In this document: one piece after another, positions 16,298-26,106 of the stretch | Numbering within the stretch: position 1 is the stretch's first letter | Layout of the letters: each line of letters begins with the position of its first letter | DNA from: an uncultured Lachnospiraceae bacterium | Lineage (GTDB): Bacteria > Bacillota > Clostridia > Lachnospirales > Lachnospiraceae | Length of the DNA stretch: 47,636 nucleotides | Direction of reading: 5' to 3' | Assembly (NCBI GenBank): GCA_902775485.1 | Contig: CACYMJ010000019.1 | Location: 1-47,636, forward strand | Notes under the pieces: model-generated | The model's input: only the letters and a program-made list of their open reading frames with translations | Database searches by the model: none | Told to the model about the DNA's origin: nothing | Position numbers and translations under genes: made by a program

Positions 16298-18481
16298 CTA
16301 GAGAGTTGTTATCTTCAGATCCGGAAGGACTGACCTTAAGCCTTCCGTAACTTTATCTGCCGCTTCATCGTCCTTATCGTACAGGGCGATGATGGACTGT
16401 CTGTCCGAATAACGTACTGTTATATCATGATTTCCGATAACGGAAGACACCGCATTTGACAGTTTCTTGAAATACGATCCGAGTTCGGTTCCCTCAAGCA
16501 TCTCATCGGAAGGTCCGGCAAATACAACACGGTACGACTTTCCCTTTTTCTCCATCAGCTTGATCATGTAGCAAAGCATCCTGACATGCGACGGATGAAT
16601 GATCTTACTGCCCGCAAGCAGATCATTTTGAAGTTTTGTCTCCAATAGTGCCGAGACATTAACGTTACCCTTAGAGTCCGCAGCCATTCCCTCAACAGTT
16701 TTCTCGGTAATATCCCCCCGCTCCAAAAGATCGATAAATGCAGCTGCAAGCCCGGGATCGAACTGTGTGCCTGAACACCTCTTAAGTTCGCCGATCACCT
16801 CTTCAGGCGTCAGTCTCTTTCTGTACACGCGGTTTGATGTCATGGCATCATAACTGTCTGCGATGCACAATATCCTTGCAACAAGCGGAATATCATCACC
16901 TGCAAGGCCGTCCGGATAACCTGCTCCGTCATATCGCTCATGGTGGAATCTGATACCATCGAGAACGCCTTCTATCTCATGTCCCATGGAACTCATAAGT
17001 TCGTAACCGATCTCGGTATGTCTCTTCATCAGACTGTATTCCTCATTTGTAAGCTTACCCGCCTTATTGAGCACGCTGTCGGCAACACCTATCTTTCCGA
17101 TGTCGTGAACGAGTCCGATGTAATGTATGCGGACGATATCTTCATCGGAAAGTTCGTACAGGTCTTCCACCTCTTTTGCAAGGAGATGTGCGTACATGCC
17201 GACACGTTCCGAATGACCGCCCGTATACTCATCCCTTGCATCTATCGCACCCGCTATCGTCTCGATCGTATTGTTCATCATTGCCGTACGGTGTCTTTCA
17301 TGTTCCCTGAACTCCGCAAGGACATCATAGATCGTCTGCATGACTGTTGCTATCATCAGTCCTATAAGGCCTATGCACATGTAGCTTCCGAAAATGACAA
17401 ACTCAGCAAAATAAAACCGCGCAAGTTCGATAAGTGAAAGAGCGATGAACACGAGCGCACCGATCATGTTGATACGGTATGCCCTGATCCTGCCGCTTTT
17501 TACATCCCGGATTATATTAACGATTATCATTACGGACAATATTCCCGCCATCGCATGGGATGCCGGAAGACTTTCGTACAATTCGCATACGCCGGTTGCC
17601 CACAGCAGCATGTTGACGATCACAAGAAGCGCCGATGCCGCTTCGGCGATAAGATATCCCCTGTGGTAAACCCTGTGCTGTACCTCGTCAAAATACATGC
17701 ACGCGAGCGCTCCGATCAGCTCAAGGGTCAGATATGAGAAAAACTGGGACAGGGACGGTCGGGCAAAAATAAACTGCCGCAATGCGGATTCCGAAAACAT
17801 CCACATGGTAACGTCCATCACAAGCAGTCCCAGGCACCCGGCCGAATCAGTCTTGTAGCGCTTTCCGAGAACGAGTGCCGCAACAGTTATCATAACTCCG
17901 CACACAAATACCATGAGCGCGATGACGTTGACCGTCATACCGTTTCTGATGACCTTGTACCATCCGTTATTGCCATGTGCTATCGTGACCGGATTGATGC
18001 TTCCTCTCGTCTTTACGGTGATATGAACCGTTATCGTCTTGCCGCAGTCATGCTCGTCAAGTTCCGTCACAACATACGCACTCGGAATGTAATAGCTCAT
18101 GTTACGGACGGAATTTGTCGAGTATTCCGCTCTCTTCCTGCCGTCAACATATACTACCATATCCTCCATTGATGCCCTGAGCATAAGGCTCATACCGTTA
18201 CTTAAGTTCTTGGGAAGCGTGTTTGTTATGATGATCTCGTCACCCGAGTCGCAATCGACATAAACGGGAAGAGTGACTGCCTCACTCTTCCCGTTATGTG
18301 TAAGTATCCATCCGTCGTTATAGTCCTTGGCTCCGAAAGAGCCCATAGGGGCCTCATCACCGTTATCTTTGTCAACTACCGCGATAGCCATAACGATGAG
18401 ATTAACAGCGAACAGAAATATAAGGACCGCTTTTATGACAGCTGATGCAGTCTCTGTTTTCCTGACTTTTTTCAAAAACAT
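16298..18481 (-). CDS. Membrane HD-GYP phosphodiesterase with 7-TM-type sensor region
   Basis: 727 residues. TM helix 1 at 15-36, then an extracytoplasmic beta-rich domain (about 45-175), then about seven membrane helices (183-385), a layout like 7TMR-DISM receptors. The cytoplasmic HD-GYP domain (about 400-600) has HD at 459-460 (HDIGKIGVAD) and HHERYDGAGYPDGL at 513-526, so the residues for cyclic di-GMP hydrolysis are complete. About 110 further residues follow (NVSALLETKLQNDLLAG to the end), ending in a small alpha/beta domain with SYRVVFAG, DITVRYSDRQSIIALYD and GLRSVLPDLKITTL, which I do not recognise. It is the last gene after proA (18-base gap). It probably lowers c-di-GMP in response to an external cue. 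Confidence 0.88.
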   Translation of the reverse strand: MFLKKVRKTETASAVIKAVLIFLFAVNLIVMAIAVVDKDNGDEAPMGSFGAKDYNDGWILTHNGKSEAVTLPVYVDCDSGDEIIITNTLPKNLSNGMSLMLRASMEDMVVYVDGRKRAEYSTNSVRNMSYYIPSAYVVTELDEHDCGKTITVHITVKTRGSINPVTIAHGNNGWYKVIRNGMTVNVIALMVFVCGVMITVAALVLGKRYKTDSAGCLGLLVMDVTMWMFSESALRQFIFARPSLSQFFSYLTLELIGALACMYFDEVQHRVYHRGYLIAEAASALLVIVNMLLWATGVCELYESLPASHAMAGILSVMIIVNIIRDVKSGRIRAYRINMIGALVFIALSLIELARFYFAEFVIFGSYMCIGLIGLMIATVMQTIYDVLAEFREHERHRTAMMNNTIETIAGAIDARDEYTGGHSERVGMYAHLLAKEVEDLYELSDEDIVRIHYIGLVHDIGKIGVADSVLNKAGKLTNEEYSLMKRHTEIGYELMSSMGHEIEGVLDGIRFHHERYDGAGYPDGLAGDDIPLVARILCIADSYDAMTSNRVYRKRLTPEEVIGELKRCSGTQFDPGLAAAFIDLLERGDITEKTVEGMAADSKGNVNVSALLETKLQNDLLAGSKIIHPSHVRMLCYMIKLMEKKGKSYRVVFAGPSDEMLEGTELGSYFKKLSNAVSSVIGNHDITVRYSDRQSIIALYDKDDEAADKVTEGLRSVLPDLKITTL

Positions 18482-18499
18482 AAGGTCCTTTCCAAAACT

Positions 18500-19762
18500 C
18501 TACTGTCTGACCTGGCCGTCTCCGTATACTTTGTACTTGTATGATGTCAGTTCGATAAGACCCATTGGGCCTCTCGCATGAAGCTTCTGTGTGCTGATGC
18601 CGATCTCTGCACCGAATCCGAATTCAAATCCATCGGTAAAACGGGTGCTCGCATTTACGTATACGCATGCACTGTCGACACCGTTTAAGAACTTCTCGGC
18701 ATTTGCCCCATCTTTCGTTATGATAGCTTCCGAATGATGTGTTGTATATCTGTTTATATGATCTATCGCCTCATCAACATTTGAGACTATCTCAAGCGAT
18801 ATGACAGGGCCGAGAAACTCGGTGGCAAAATCTTCCTCGGTCGCATTCTTCATATCCGGTGCGGATCCGGGCGCGAGCGTAAATGCACGCACACCCGCAC
18901 GGATCTCTATATCCTTTGCCCTCAGGCTTTTGCAGATGGCGGGAATTGCATCCGCTGCAATGTTTTCATGGATCAGCAGCGATTCAGCCGCATTGCACAC
19001 ACCCATCCGTTGTGTTTTAGCATTATATATTATGTTAACCGCCATATCAATATCCGCACTCTCGTCTACAAAAATATGACAGTTTCCGGTTCCGGTCTCG
19101 ATAACGGGGATCGTTGCGTTTTCAACGACAGACCTTATAAGTCCGGCACCTCCGCGGGGTATGAGAAGATCGATGTACTTATTGCACTTCATCATCTCGC
19201 CCGCGACCTGTCTGGATGTATCGGTCACAAGACTGACGGCATCAGGATTTATGTTAACCTCTTTCAGGGCTTTTCTTATCACATCCACTATAGCGGTATT
19301 TGAATGTATCGCATCACTACCGCCGCGAAGTATCACGGCATTTCCGGTTTTGAAGCACAGTGAAAAAGCGTCGGAAGTAACGTTTGGCCGCGACTCATAT
19401 ATGATACCTATCACGCCGATCGGCACCCTGACCTTTTTGATCAGCAGTCCGTTCGGTCTTGTGCTCTCACTAAGAACCTCTCCGACGGGATCTTCAAGAT
19501 CACAGACCTGCCTTACGGACAGAGCCATATCCTCTATGCGCTTTTCATTAAGTTCAAGCCTGTCAAGAAGCGCATCGCTCGTGCCTGCCGCCCTTGCCTT
19601 CTCAAGATCCTTCGCATTTTCACCTATAATGCCGGCGGCATTTTTGACAAGTGCATCCGCAACTGCGCGAAGCCCCTCATTCTTTCTGTCGGCAGAAAGA
19701 GTCTGAAGATAATAAGCGGCAGCTCTTGCACTTTTTCCGGTTTCATTAAGATCGAATCCCAA
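18500..19762 (-). CDS. proA: Gamma-glutamyl phosphate reductase
   Basis: 420 residues, typical length. It reduces gamma-glutamyl phosphate to glutamate semialdehyde for proline synthesis with NADPH. Seen: [56 protein letters not shown], the catalytic Cys256 in [12 protein letters not shown] and [20 protein letters not shown] near the C-terminus. The usual partner proB is not adjacent. Instead proA lies between two signalling genes, 4 bases after the histidine kinase stop-start region and 18 before HD-GYP, so all three probably share one transcript. Confidence 0.96.
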   Translation of the reverse strand: MGFDLNETGKSARAAAYYLQTLSADRKNEGLRAVADALVKNAAGIIGENAKDLEKARAAGTSDALLDRLELNEKRIEDMALSVRQVCDLEDPVGEVLSESTRPNGLLIKKVRVPIGVIGIIYESRPNVTSDAFSLCFKTGNAVILRGGSDAIHSNTAIVDVIRKALKEVNINPDAVSLVTDTSRQVAGEMMKCNKYIDLLIPRGGAGLIRSVVENATIPVIETGTGNCHIFVDESADIDMAVNIIYNAKTQRMGVCNAAESLLIHENIAADAIPAICKSLRAKDIEIRAGVRAFTLAPGSAPDMKNATEEDFATEFLGPVISLEIVSNVDEAIDHINRYTTHHSEAIITKDGANAEKFLNGVDSACVYVNASTRFTDGFEFGFGAEIGISTQKLHARGPMGLIELTSYKYKVYGDGQVRQ

Positions 19763-19766
19763 AACT

Positions 19767-21998
19767 TTACTCCTCCGGTTGCGCCGGTATTACATCATCG
19801 GTTTTTGTAACAAGCTCTTCCGGCAGATATTTAAGCAGCATCCGGCATATCGACTGCTCGGTTATCGGTTTTGATATAAAATCGGAAAATCCCTGCCGCA
19901 GATAGTATTCCTTTGCATCACTCATTGCATTTGCAGTCAGCATGATTACGGGAGTCTTTATGCATTTGTGATCCATCGACTGCATGCGGTGAAGCGTCTC
20001 CACGCCGTCCATTCCCGGCATCCTGTGATCGAGGAATATGACGTCGAAATGCTCCCTGTTAACAAAATCAAGACACTCATCGCCGCTTAAGCCCGTCGTT
20101 ATCTGTGCCTTCGTATCGCGAAGCAGGGCCTTGGCAACGATCAGGTTCGTCTTGCTGTCGTCTATTATGAGCACTCTTGCATCGGGTGCAGTAAACCCGA
20201 CACCGACATGTCTGGGTACTATATCCCTGTGCCGAAGTTCGCCGATCATATCACCCCTCTGCGATCTGATGAACTGCGGGATGATGACAGTAAATACCGA
20301 GCCTTTTCCGTATTCCGAATAAACCTTGATCTCACCGTTCATCAGTTCAACGAGCTGTTTCGTAATGTTCATGCCAAGCCCCGTCCCTTCAACGGAACGG
20401 TTAAGCCTCTCGTCAAGTCTTACAAACATCTCGAATACCCTGTCGATCTCATCCTTTTTAATGCCTATACCCGTATCTTCGACAGAGAAGATCAGATTTC
20501 CCTTTTCCTCAGAAATCTTCTCAAACCTTGCACGCAGCGTCACTCCGCCCTCGCGCGTATACTTAAAAGCGTTTGATAAAAGGTTTGTGGCGACCTGTCT
20601 GATCCTGAGCTGGTCTCCGTACAGAACGCTTGGTATGTCACCTGCGATGTCGGTAGTAAATGTAAGATTTTTCTCATCACCCTTATGATCGAATACCATT
20701 ACGATATCCTTGAAGAACTCATCCACCCTGTACTCGGAATTCGAAAGAGTTACCTTGCCCGATTCGATCTTGGAAAAATCAAGTATGCCGTTTATAAGAT
20801 CAAGCAGCTGATCTGCCGCCGTCTCGATGTTCCCTGCATATTCCAAAAGCTTGGGGTCCTCAAAGTCTCTCAGGATGACCTCGCTCATTCCGCGCACAAC
20901 ATTAATGGGCGTACGGATCTCGTGCGAGACATTCGCAAGAAAAGCGGATTTGGCCTGGTTGGCCGAATCGGCAGCGACCCTCAGTTCTTCCATCTTGTTC
21001 ATCTGCTGCTTCGTATCGGTTATATCGAAAAAGATGATCGAATATCCGATGAAATTGTTCTCTATACCGCTTCGGGCATACAGTTCATTGATATGAACAT
21101 CATAAAATCTTCCGTCGATCGGAACCTCATTTATATCCTTGCGGTCAAACAGATCATAAAACTCCTTGCTTGCAACAAGCTCACCGTATGGTGTTCTTCC
21201 CAGTTCGGGGAAAAGACTGATCGCAGCCCTGTTCGCCTCCTGGAAACCTCTCCTGTAATCAAGGACAACGATCGCATCGTCAAGTTCCATCAGTATGTTT
21301 TCGTGCGCAGTCTCAACAACGTCAAACACCCTGCGGAATATCAGATTGGTACAAAAGATCATGATACCTACCGCTCCGCCTATCGGCGCAGGGTCATAGC
21401 CGTCTATCATGTTTACGACACCGGCTATATAAAACACGAGCGGTACCGCATTGCTGAGTATCAGCAGTCTGTAATTACGCTTCATGTTCGGATCGCTCGT
21501 CCTTATGGCAGAAACAGCCGCCACGACAAGTCCCGCGATCAGTTCGGCATAAACCATCACGCTGAAGATAATATACAAAAATCCTCTTGAGATTACCAGA
21601 TGCGGTAAGACGCCGTCGTATACGAAAGCAGTCATTGAGTAATAGAACGGAACATATTCATAGCACCAGACGCATGTCAGGACAATGGCATCGATCACCA
21701 GAAGCACGACTTTGAGCCATCCGACAAACCTGATACGGCAAAATCTGAATGCAAACAGCATTGACATCGTTACGATAAACGATGTGCCGATATATTCGAG
21801 CCTTATCGCGATCATGACCTCGTCAAGGTTATTGCTTCGCATCTCCAGTAGATATCCGGCGTTCTGGATAAATGCACACAGGCAGACAACCAGCATAAGC
21901 TTGGTCACTTCCGAACCTTTCTGTATCAGAAGAACAGCCACGCAGGCGAGGCTGAATATGACCGCTATTATCTGTAATGTGAGTAATGCAGTATACAT
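19767..21998 (-). CDS. Hybrid sensor histidine kinase/response regulator with N-terminal 7-TM region
   Basis: 743 residues from ATG 21998 with CGGAGA upstream. Seven hydrophobic helices (about 5-225) resemble the histidine-kinase N-terminal 7TM domain. A PAS-like domain (about 235-330) follows, then HisKA with phospho-acceptor His359 ([16 protein letters not shown]). The ATPase domain has [31 protein letters not shown] and [15 protein letters not shown]-terminal receiver domain has acidic residues in [10 protein letters not shown], phospho-acceptor Asp657 in [12 protein letters not shown] and Lys in DFISKPI. There is no DNA-binding output, so the phosphate presumably goes to another receiver or Hpt protein. 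It is the first gene before proA and the HD-GYP gene, and it lies 41 bases after rnpB. Confidence 0.93.
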   Translation of the reverse strand: MYTALLTLQIIAVIFSLACVAVLLIQKGSEVTKLMLVVCLCAFIQNAGYLLEMRSNNLDEVMIAIRLEYIGTSFIVTMSMLFAFRFCRIRFVGWLKVVLLVIDAIVLTCVWCYEYVPFYYSMTAFVYDGVLPHLVISRGFLYIIFSVMVYAELIAGLVVAAVSAIRTSDPNMKRNYRLLILSNAVPLVFYIAGVVNMIDGYDPAPIGGAVGIMIFCTNLIFRRVFDVVETAHENILMELDDAIVVLDYRRGFQEANRAAISLFPELGRTPYGELVASKEFYDLFDRKDINEVPIDGRFYDVHINELYARSGIENNFIGYSIIFFDITDTKQQMNKMEELRVAADSANQAKSAFLANVSHEIRTPINVVRGMSEVILRDFEDPKLLEYAGNIETAADQLLDLINGILDFSKIESGKVTLSNSEYRVDEFFKDIVMVFDHKGDEKNLTFTTDIAGDIPSVLYGDQLRIRQVATNLLSNAFKYTREGGVTLRARFEKISEEKGNLIFSVEDTGIGIKKDEIDRVFEMFVRLDERLNRSVEGTGLGMNITKQLVELMNGEIKVYSEYGKGSVFTVIIPQFIRSQRGDMIGELRHRDIVPRHVGVGFTAPDARVLIIDDSKTNLIVAKALLRDTKAQITTGLSGDECLDFVNREHFDVIFLDHRMPGMDGVETLHRMQSMDHKCIKTPVIMLTANAMSDAKEYYLRQGFSDFISKPITEQSICRMLLKYLPEELVTKTDDVIPAQPEE

Positions 21999-22039
21999 CG
22001 TATCTCCGTTATAAAATGCTTATGCGGCCTTTCCGCCGA

Positions 22040-22477
22040 TATATCATGAGCTGACCATAAGCCGGGTTCTGTACGGATCTCTCCGCGACAATCATCTATC
22101 TAGGATCGCCGTTACCGACGACCTCAAGCGACCTACCCGAAGCACGGCGGGCAACCGTATAGCTTCTTCTTGGTCTTGCTTCGGATGGGGTTTACACTGC
22201 CCCGCATGTTACCATCCGGGCGGTAGTCTCTTACACTGCCATTTCACCCTTACCTGATATGACGCTCGACAACTGGATTCTGCTACGCAGAATACGGTCT
22301 CGCGGTGAAGACAGGTTCTTCCCACATCCGTGGGCCCCTCCTGTCTTCATCAGGCGGTATATTTTCTGTTGCACTTTCCTTAGAGTCACCTCCACCGGAC
22401 GTTATCCGGCATCCTGCCCTGTGAAGCCCGGACTTTCCTCTGTATTTCAAGCGATTGTCCGGTCAGCTCATGATATA
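22040..22477 (-). ncRNA. rnpB: RNase P RNA, bacterial class A
   Basis: Read on the minus strand, the RNA begins with GAGCTGACCGGACAATCGC and contains GAGGAAAGTCCGGGCTTC (the conserved P4 5' side region), GGTGACTCTAAGGAAAGTGC, GGGTGAAATGGCAGTG, GTAAACCCCATCCG, then near the 3' end CAGAACCCGGCTTATGGTC, where the P4 3' side lies. The two ends, 22461-22477 and 22040-22056, pair perfectly over 17 bp, giving helix P1. The length of about 438 bases is slightly long for class A. It lies between the nucleoside kinase gene and the hybrid kinase gene on the same strand. No strong promoter is visible in the 28 bases before it, so its promoter is probably in the kinase 3' end or it is processed from a longer transcript. 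Confidence 0.95.
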
Positions 22478-22505
22478 TTGACGAAAAGGCCGGCAGCCTT
22501 ATTTA

Positions 22506-24164
22506 TCAGACATTGAAGATCGATCCTCCGACGAATTCCCTGATAAGCGAATTGTTGGGAAGTCCCTCACTTGTCACGCCGAGGAAATAATCGAGGAACT
22601 TGAGAAGTCTCTTTGCTTCATAATACTGCGGATCTTCCTTGCTGATACCGAAAAGGAGCGGTTCAGCATACAGTTTTAATACAGACAGCTCATAGATGAG
22701 TGCCGAATTGAAGATCGCATCCGCGCTTTCCTGGAAGGGGAAGATGTATTTTTCCTCACCTCTTCTGACGCTGCGCCACATGTTAAGCGTTCCCGATGCG
22801 CTCGTACCTCTTGTCCTGTTGTCTCTTACCATCCTTCGCAGAAGCCTTACGTCGGTCGTTGCGATACGGTTGTGTTCGTCAACGTTAAGCGCTGTAAGTG
22901 CGGAAATGTATATCTTATACTTGCTGTCTGCGGGAAGAGCGTATGACATCTTCTCGTTCAGTCCGTGAATACCTTCGATGACCAGGATATCGTTCTCGTC
23001 AAGTCTCTTGTAATCGCCCTTGTACTCACGCATACCGGTCTTGAAATTGAATGTCGGCAGCTCAACCGTTTCTCCGGCAAGCAGTTTTAACATATCCTGA
23101 TTGAACTGCTCCACATCGATCGCTTCAAGACACTCGAAATCATACTCGCCGTTTTCATCCTTGGGAGTGTCTTCACGGTTCTTGAAATAATTATCAAGTG
23201 CTATCGGATGAGGCTTAAGCCCGAGTGCACGGAGCTGTATCGACAGTCTGTATGAGAACGACGTCTTCCCTGATGATGAAGGTCCGGCTATCATTATGAA
23301 CTTCCTGCCGCCCTTTTTGACGATGTCATTTGCTATCTGCGCGATACGGCTCTCCATATGAGCTTCCTGCAAAAGAACGACATCCTGCATACCTTCGTTA
23401 CATATCATCTCGTTAAGGTCGCCTACGTTTTCTATACCTATGCTCTCACCCCAGTCACTCGTCTCCTGAAGTGTCTTCTGAAGTTTGGGCGACTCGGATA
23501 GTTCGGGTACGACATTCGGTGAGTGTCTTGCCGGAAGCTGAAGGATAAGACCTTCGTCATATGCATACAGGTCATAGTGCGTGATATATCCCGTTGACGG
23601 TACCATGTATCCGTAATAATAATCCCTGTAATCCCCGATCGAATAAACATTGACCTTTGAAGCACGTCTGTATTTGAACAGTTTGACCTTATCTTCCATT
23701 CCGGCCTCAGCGAACAGTCTGCGCGCCTCCTCAACGGAATAAGATGTTTTCCAGATAGGGATATTCTGGGAGATCAGCTCGTCCATTCTGGCATGAACAC
23801 TTCTGACGAACTGTTCGGTCGGTTTTACTCCGATAAGTTTACATAACAATCCCCGTCCGACCGTGTCCTGTGCCACAAGATGATTTCGGTCCGTCTCTCC
23901 GATCACATCATGAACAGCCTTAACCAGCAGGAACGTTGCGCTTCTCCTGTAAGTCTCCATTCCGATCTTTTCAGCGATGGTGATGAACTCAAGCGTACAG
24001 TCATTGGACAGGATCTTATGAAGTTCGCGAAGTCTTCCGTCAGCCGATACGAGCACGATCTTTGCATCGTAATCCTTCTGGAAATCCTTCACGATCTGTT
24101 CATACGCTGTGCCTGCCTCGTACTCGTACTCTTTGTTTCCGATCGTAACCTTGACCATTCTCAT
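22506..24164 (-). CDS. Nucleoside (uridine) kinase family protein with TGS-like N-terminus
   Basis: 552 residues from ATG 24164, with AAGGGGG 8 bases upstream. The N-terminal ~60 residues are a TGS/ubiquitin-like domain (MRMVKVTIGNKEYEYEAGTA). Residues ~65-250 resemble the threonyl-tRNA synthetase additional domain. The C-terminal part (~280-552) is a uridine kinase/phosphoribulokinase domain with the Walker A IAGPSSSGKTSFSYRLS, the substrate region HPIALDNYFKNREDTP, and VIEGIHGLNEKMSYAL. This three-part nucleoside kinase is common in Clostridia and Bacteroidetes; its in vivo substrate is not firmly known to me. It lies 40 bases after trmK and 28 bases before rnpB. Confidence 0.9.
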   Translation of the reverse strand: MRMVKVTIGNKEYEYEAGTAYEQIVKDFQKDYDAKIVLVSADGRLRELHKILSNDCTLEFITIAEKIGMETYRRSATFLLVKAVHDVIGETDRNHLVAQDTVGRGLLCKLIGVKPTEQFVRSVHARMDELISQNIPIWKTSYSVEEARRLFAEAGMEDKVKLFKYRRASKVNVYSIGDYRDYYYGYMVPSTGYITHYDLYAYDEGLILQLPARHSPNVVPELSESPKLQKTLQETSDWGESIGIENVGDLNEMICNEGMQDVVLLQEAHMESRIAQIANDIVKKGGRKFIMIAGPSSSGKTSFSYRLSIQLRALGLKPHPIALDNYFKNREDTPKDENGEYDFECLEAIDVEQFNQDMLKLLAGETVELPTFNFKTGMREYKGDYKRLDENDILVIEGIHGLNEKMSYALPADSKYKIYISALTALNVDEHNRIATTDVRLLRRMVRDNRTRGTSASGTLNMWRSVRRGEEKYIFPFQESADAIFNSALIYELSVLKLYAEPLLFGISKEDPQYYEAKRLLKFLDYFLGVTSEGLPNNSLIREFVGGSIFNV

Positions 24165-24204
24165 GTTGTTACCCCCTTATAACCGTTTTTCGGGAATATG
24201 CCCT

Positions 24205-24939
24205 TCATGACAGTTCCCTTATATCTTCAAACAGACCGGGCTCAGATACGAGGCTGAGTGCATCGGCATTCAGGGCCAGATCCGTTTTTATCTCTTCCAT
24301 CCTCACAAATACATGAGGGATATCTTCATTTACCGACAGTTCCTTCAGAAGGTCGGAACAGTATTTCTTCTCAAGCAGCAGGAATTCGTGAAGTACCGGA
24401 TTTTCTTCCCTCAGAAGTATCTTGCCGTACCTGAAATATACCTCCTTGTCCCAGTTCATACTGCCCGGTATCGCCTTGATGATCGGGTAGAACTTTCCTT
24501 CCTCACTTATCATATTCTCGCTGATTATATGCCAGCCTTCATCCTGCAGGAAATGTCTCACGCGGCTGACATCAGACTGGGGTTCGAGTACTATCTCACT
24601 GACATGTCCGAGTACTGCAGCGCCTTCCGTAAGTATGCGGATCATTAGATTTCCGCCCATACCAGCCAGTACCACGCATCCGGCCTCGCCGGGCCTTATC
24701 ACGGACAGCCCGTCTCCCTGCCTTACTTCTATCCTGCCGGTAAGTTCAACGTCCTCAATGTTTTCCTGTGCGCGTTCGACCGGCCCGGTGTTGATATCAC
24801 AGGCGATCACACAGGGAGAGATCCCCTCCCTTGCAAGATATATCGGCAGATAAGCGTGATCGCATCCGATGTCGGCTACAGTCAGACCCGGAGTGATCAT
24901 TTCCGCTACAGCCTTTAGTCTGTCGGAAAGTAATGGCAT
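24205..24939 (-). CDS. trmK: tRNA (adenine22-N1)-methyltransferase
   Basis: 244 residues. SAM-dependent methyltransferase making m1A22 in tRNA. The SAM motif reads VADIGCDHAYLPIYLAREG, motif II is VIACDINTGPVERAQEN, and the family signature is VVLAGMGGNLMIRIL followed by EIVLEPQSD. The C-terminal third is a coiled-coil-like helical part (EFLLLEKKYCSDLLKELS). It follows rpoD with a 3-base gap, the usual rpoD-trmK order of Firmicutes. The ribosome binding site before ATG is weak, consistent with coupling to rpoD translation. Confidence 0.94.
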   Translation of the reverse strand: MPLLSDRLKAVAEMITPGLTVADIGCDHAYLPIYLAREGISPCVIACDINTGPVERAQENIEDVELTGRIEVRQGDGLSVIRPGEAGCVVLAGMGGNLMIRILTEGAAVLGHVSEIVLEPQSDVSRVRHFLQDEGWHIISENMISEEGKFYPIIKAIPGSMNWDKEVYFRYGKILLREENPVLHEFLLLEKKYCSDLLKELSVNEDIPHVFVRMEEIKTDLALNADALSLVSEPGLFEDIRELS

Positions 24940-24942
24940 ATA

Positions 24943-26103
24943 TCAGTCCAGATAGTCCTTGAGCTTCTTTGAGCGTGACGGATGACGAAGCTTTCTGAGT
25001 GCCTTTGCCTCGATCTGTCTGATACGCTCACGGGTTACGTTGAATTCCTTACCTACTTCTTCAAGTGTACGGGCCCTTCCGTCATCAAGACCGAACCGCA
25101 GGCGAAGTACCTTCTGTTCCCTGTCGGTAAGTGTCTCGAGCACCTCAACAAGCTGTTCCTTAAGAAGCGTAAATGCAGCTGCCTCGGCAGGAACCGGAAC
25201 ATTGTCGTCCTGGATAAAATCTCCGAGATGGCTGTCCTCTTCCTCACCTATGGGCGTCTCAAGCGACACGGGCTCCTGGGATATCTTAAGTATCTCTCTT
25301 ACGCGCTCAACCGGAAGGCTCATCTCGGCAGCGATCTCTTCCGGGGTTGGTTCGCGTCCGAGCTCCTGAAGCAGCTGACGGCTCACACGTATCAGCTTGT
25401 TTATCGTCTCTACCATATGTACAGGTATCCTGATCGTTCTTGCCTGATCGGCGATCGCACGGGTTATCGCCTGACGGATCCACCATGTGGCATACGTACT
25501 GAACTTATAGCCCTTAGTATAATCGAACTTCTCTACCGCTTTGATAAGTCCGAGATTTCCTTCCTGTATAAGATCGAGGAACAGCATTCCGCGGCCCACA
25601 TAACGCTTGGCAATGGACACGACAAGTCGAAGGTTTGCTTCCGCAAGACGTTTCTTGGCTTCCTCGTCACCTTTTTCCATTCTTTTTGCAAGATCGATCT
25701 CTTCCTCCGCGGACAGAAGCGGAACCTTACCGATCTCCTTTAAATACATACGTACCGGATCTTCGATAGAAACACCGTCGGGCACTGACAGATCGATATT
25801 CTCGACATCAACCTCCTCCTCTTCGGAAAGGTCGATCTCCTCTTCGGGAATATCCTCTTCCTCTTCCTCAATGATACGAAGAAGATCTATCCCGTTCTGT
25901 TCCATGAACTCGTAGATCATGTCGAAGTTTTCCTCGGTAAGCTCATAATCGCTGAAAAACTCAGCTATCTCACCGGGTTCGAGCACATTCTTTTTCTTCT
26001 TGGCAAAACCCTTGAGCTGCGCGAGTCGTTCTTCGAACTTCTTCTGCATTTCCTCTTCCATGTTCTCTTTCTCCTCAATATTTTTTTCAGGTGTTTTTTT
26101 CAC
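24943..26103 (-). CDS. rpoD: RNA polymerase primary sigma factor (SigA/RpoD)
   Basis: 386 residues from GTG 26103 with AGGAG 8 bases upstream, or from ATG 26061 with GAGGAG. Region 1.1 (about 25-75) is followed by a very acidic linker of Glu and Asp (about 76-105), then [20 protein letters not shown] (1.2), the region 2 core with [20 protein letters not shown], then [14 protein letters not shown], region 3 and region 4 with [20 protein letters not shown]. It directs housekeeping transcription. It sits 3 bases after dnaG and 3 before trmK in the dgt-dnaG-rpoD-trmK macromolecular-synthesis block. Confidence 0.97.
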   Translation of the reverse strand: MKKTPEKNIEEKENMEEEMQKKFEERLAQLKGFAKKKKNVLEPGEIAEFFSDYELTEENFDMIYEFMEQNGIDLLRIIEEEEEDIPEEEIDLSEEEEVDVENIDLSVPDGVSIEDPVRMYLKEIGKVPLLSAEEEIDLAKRMEKGDEEAKKRLAEANLRLVVSIAKRYVGRGMLFLDLIQEGNLGLIKAVEKFDYTKGYKFSTYATWWIRQAITRAIADQARTIRIPVHMVETINKLIRVSRQLLQELGREPTPEEIAAEMSLPVERVREILKISQEPVSLETPIGEEEDSHLGDFIQDDNVPVPAEAAAFTLLKEQLVEVLETLTDREQKVLRLRFGLDDGRARTLEEVGKEFNVTRERIRQIEAKALRKLRHPSRSKKLKDYLD

Positions 26104-26106
26104 GGC

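Noticed and set aside
20685-21590. Plus-strand frame of 301 codons opposite the hybrid histidine kinase
   Set aside because: Composition typical of a shadow frame; the minus-strand kinase has complete HisKA, ATPase and receiver motifs.
21999-22505. Possible protein-coding gene in the gap between the hybrid kinase and the nucleoside kinase
   Set aside because: The gap is fully explained by RNase P RNA; the short frames in it are not coding.
24982-25743. Plus-strand frame of 253 codons opposite rpoD
   Set aside because: Shadow of the highly conserved sigma factor gene; no supporting signal.
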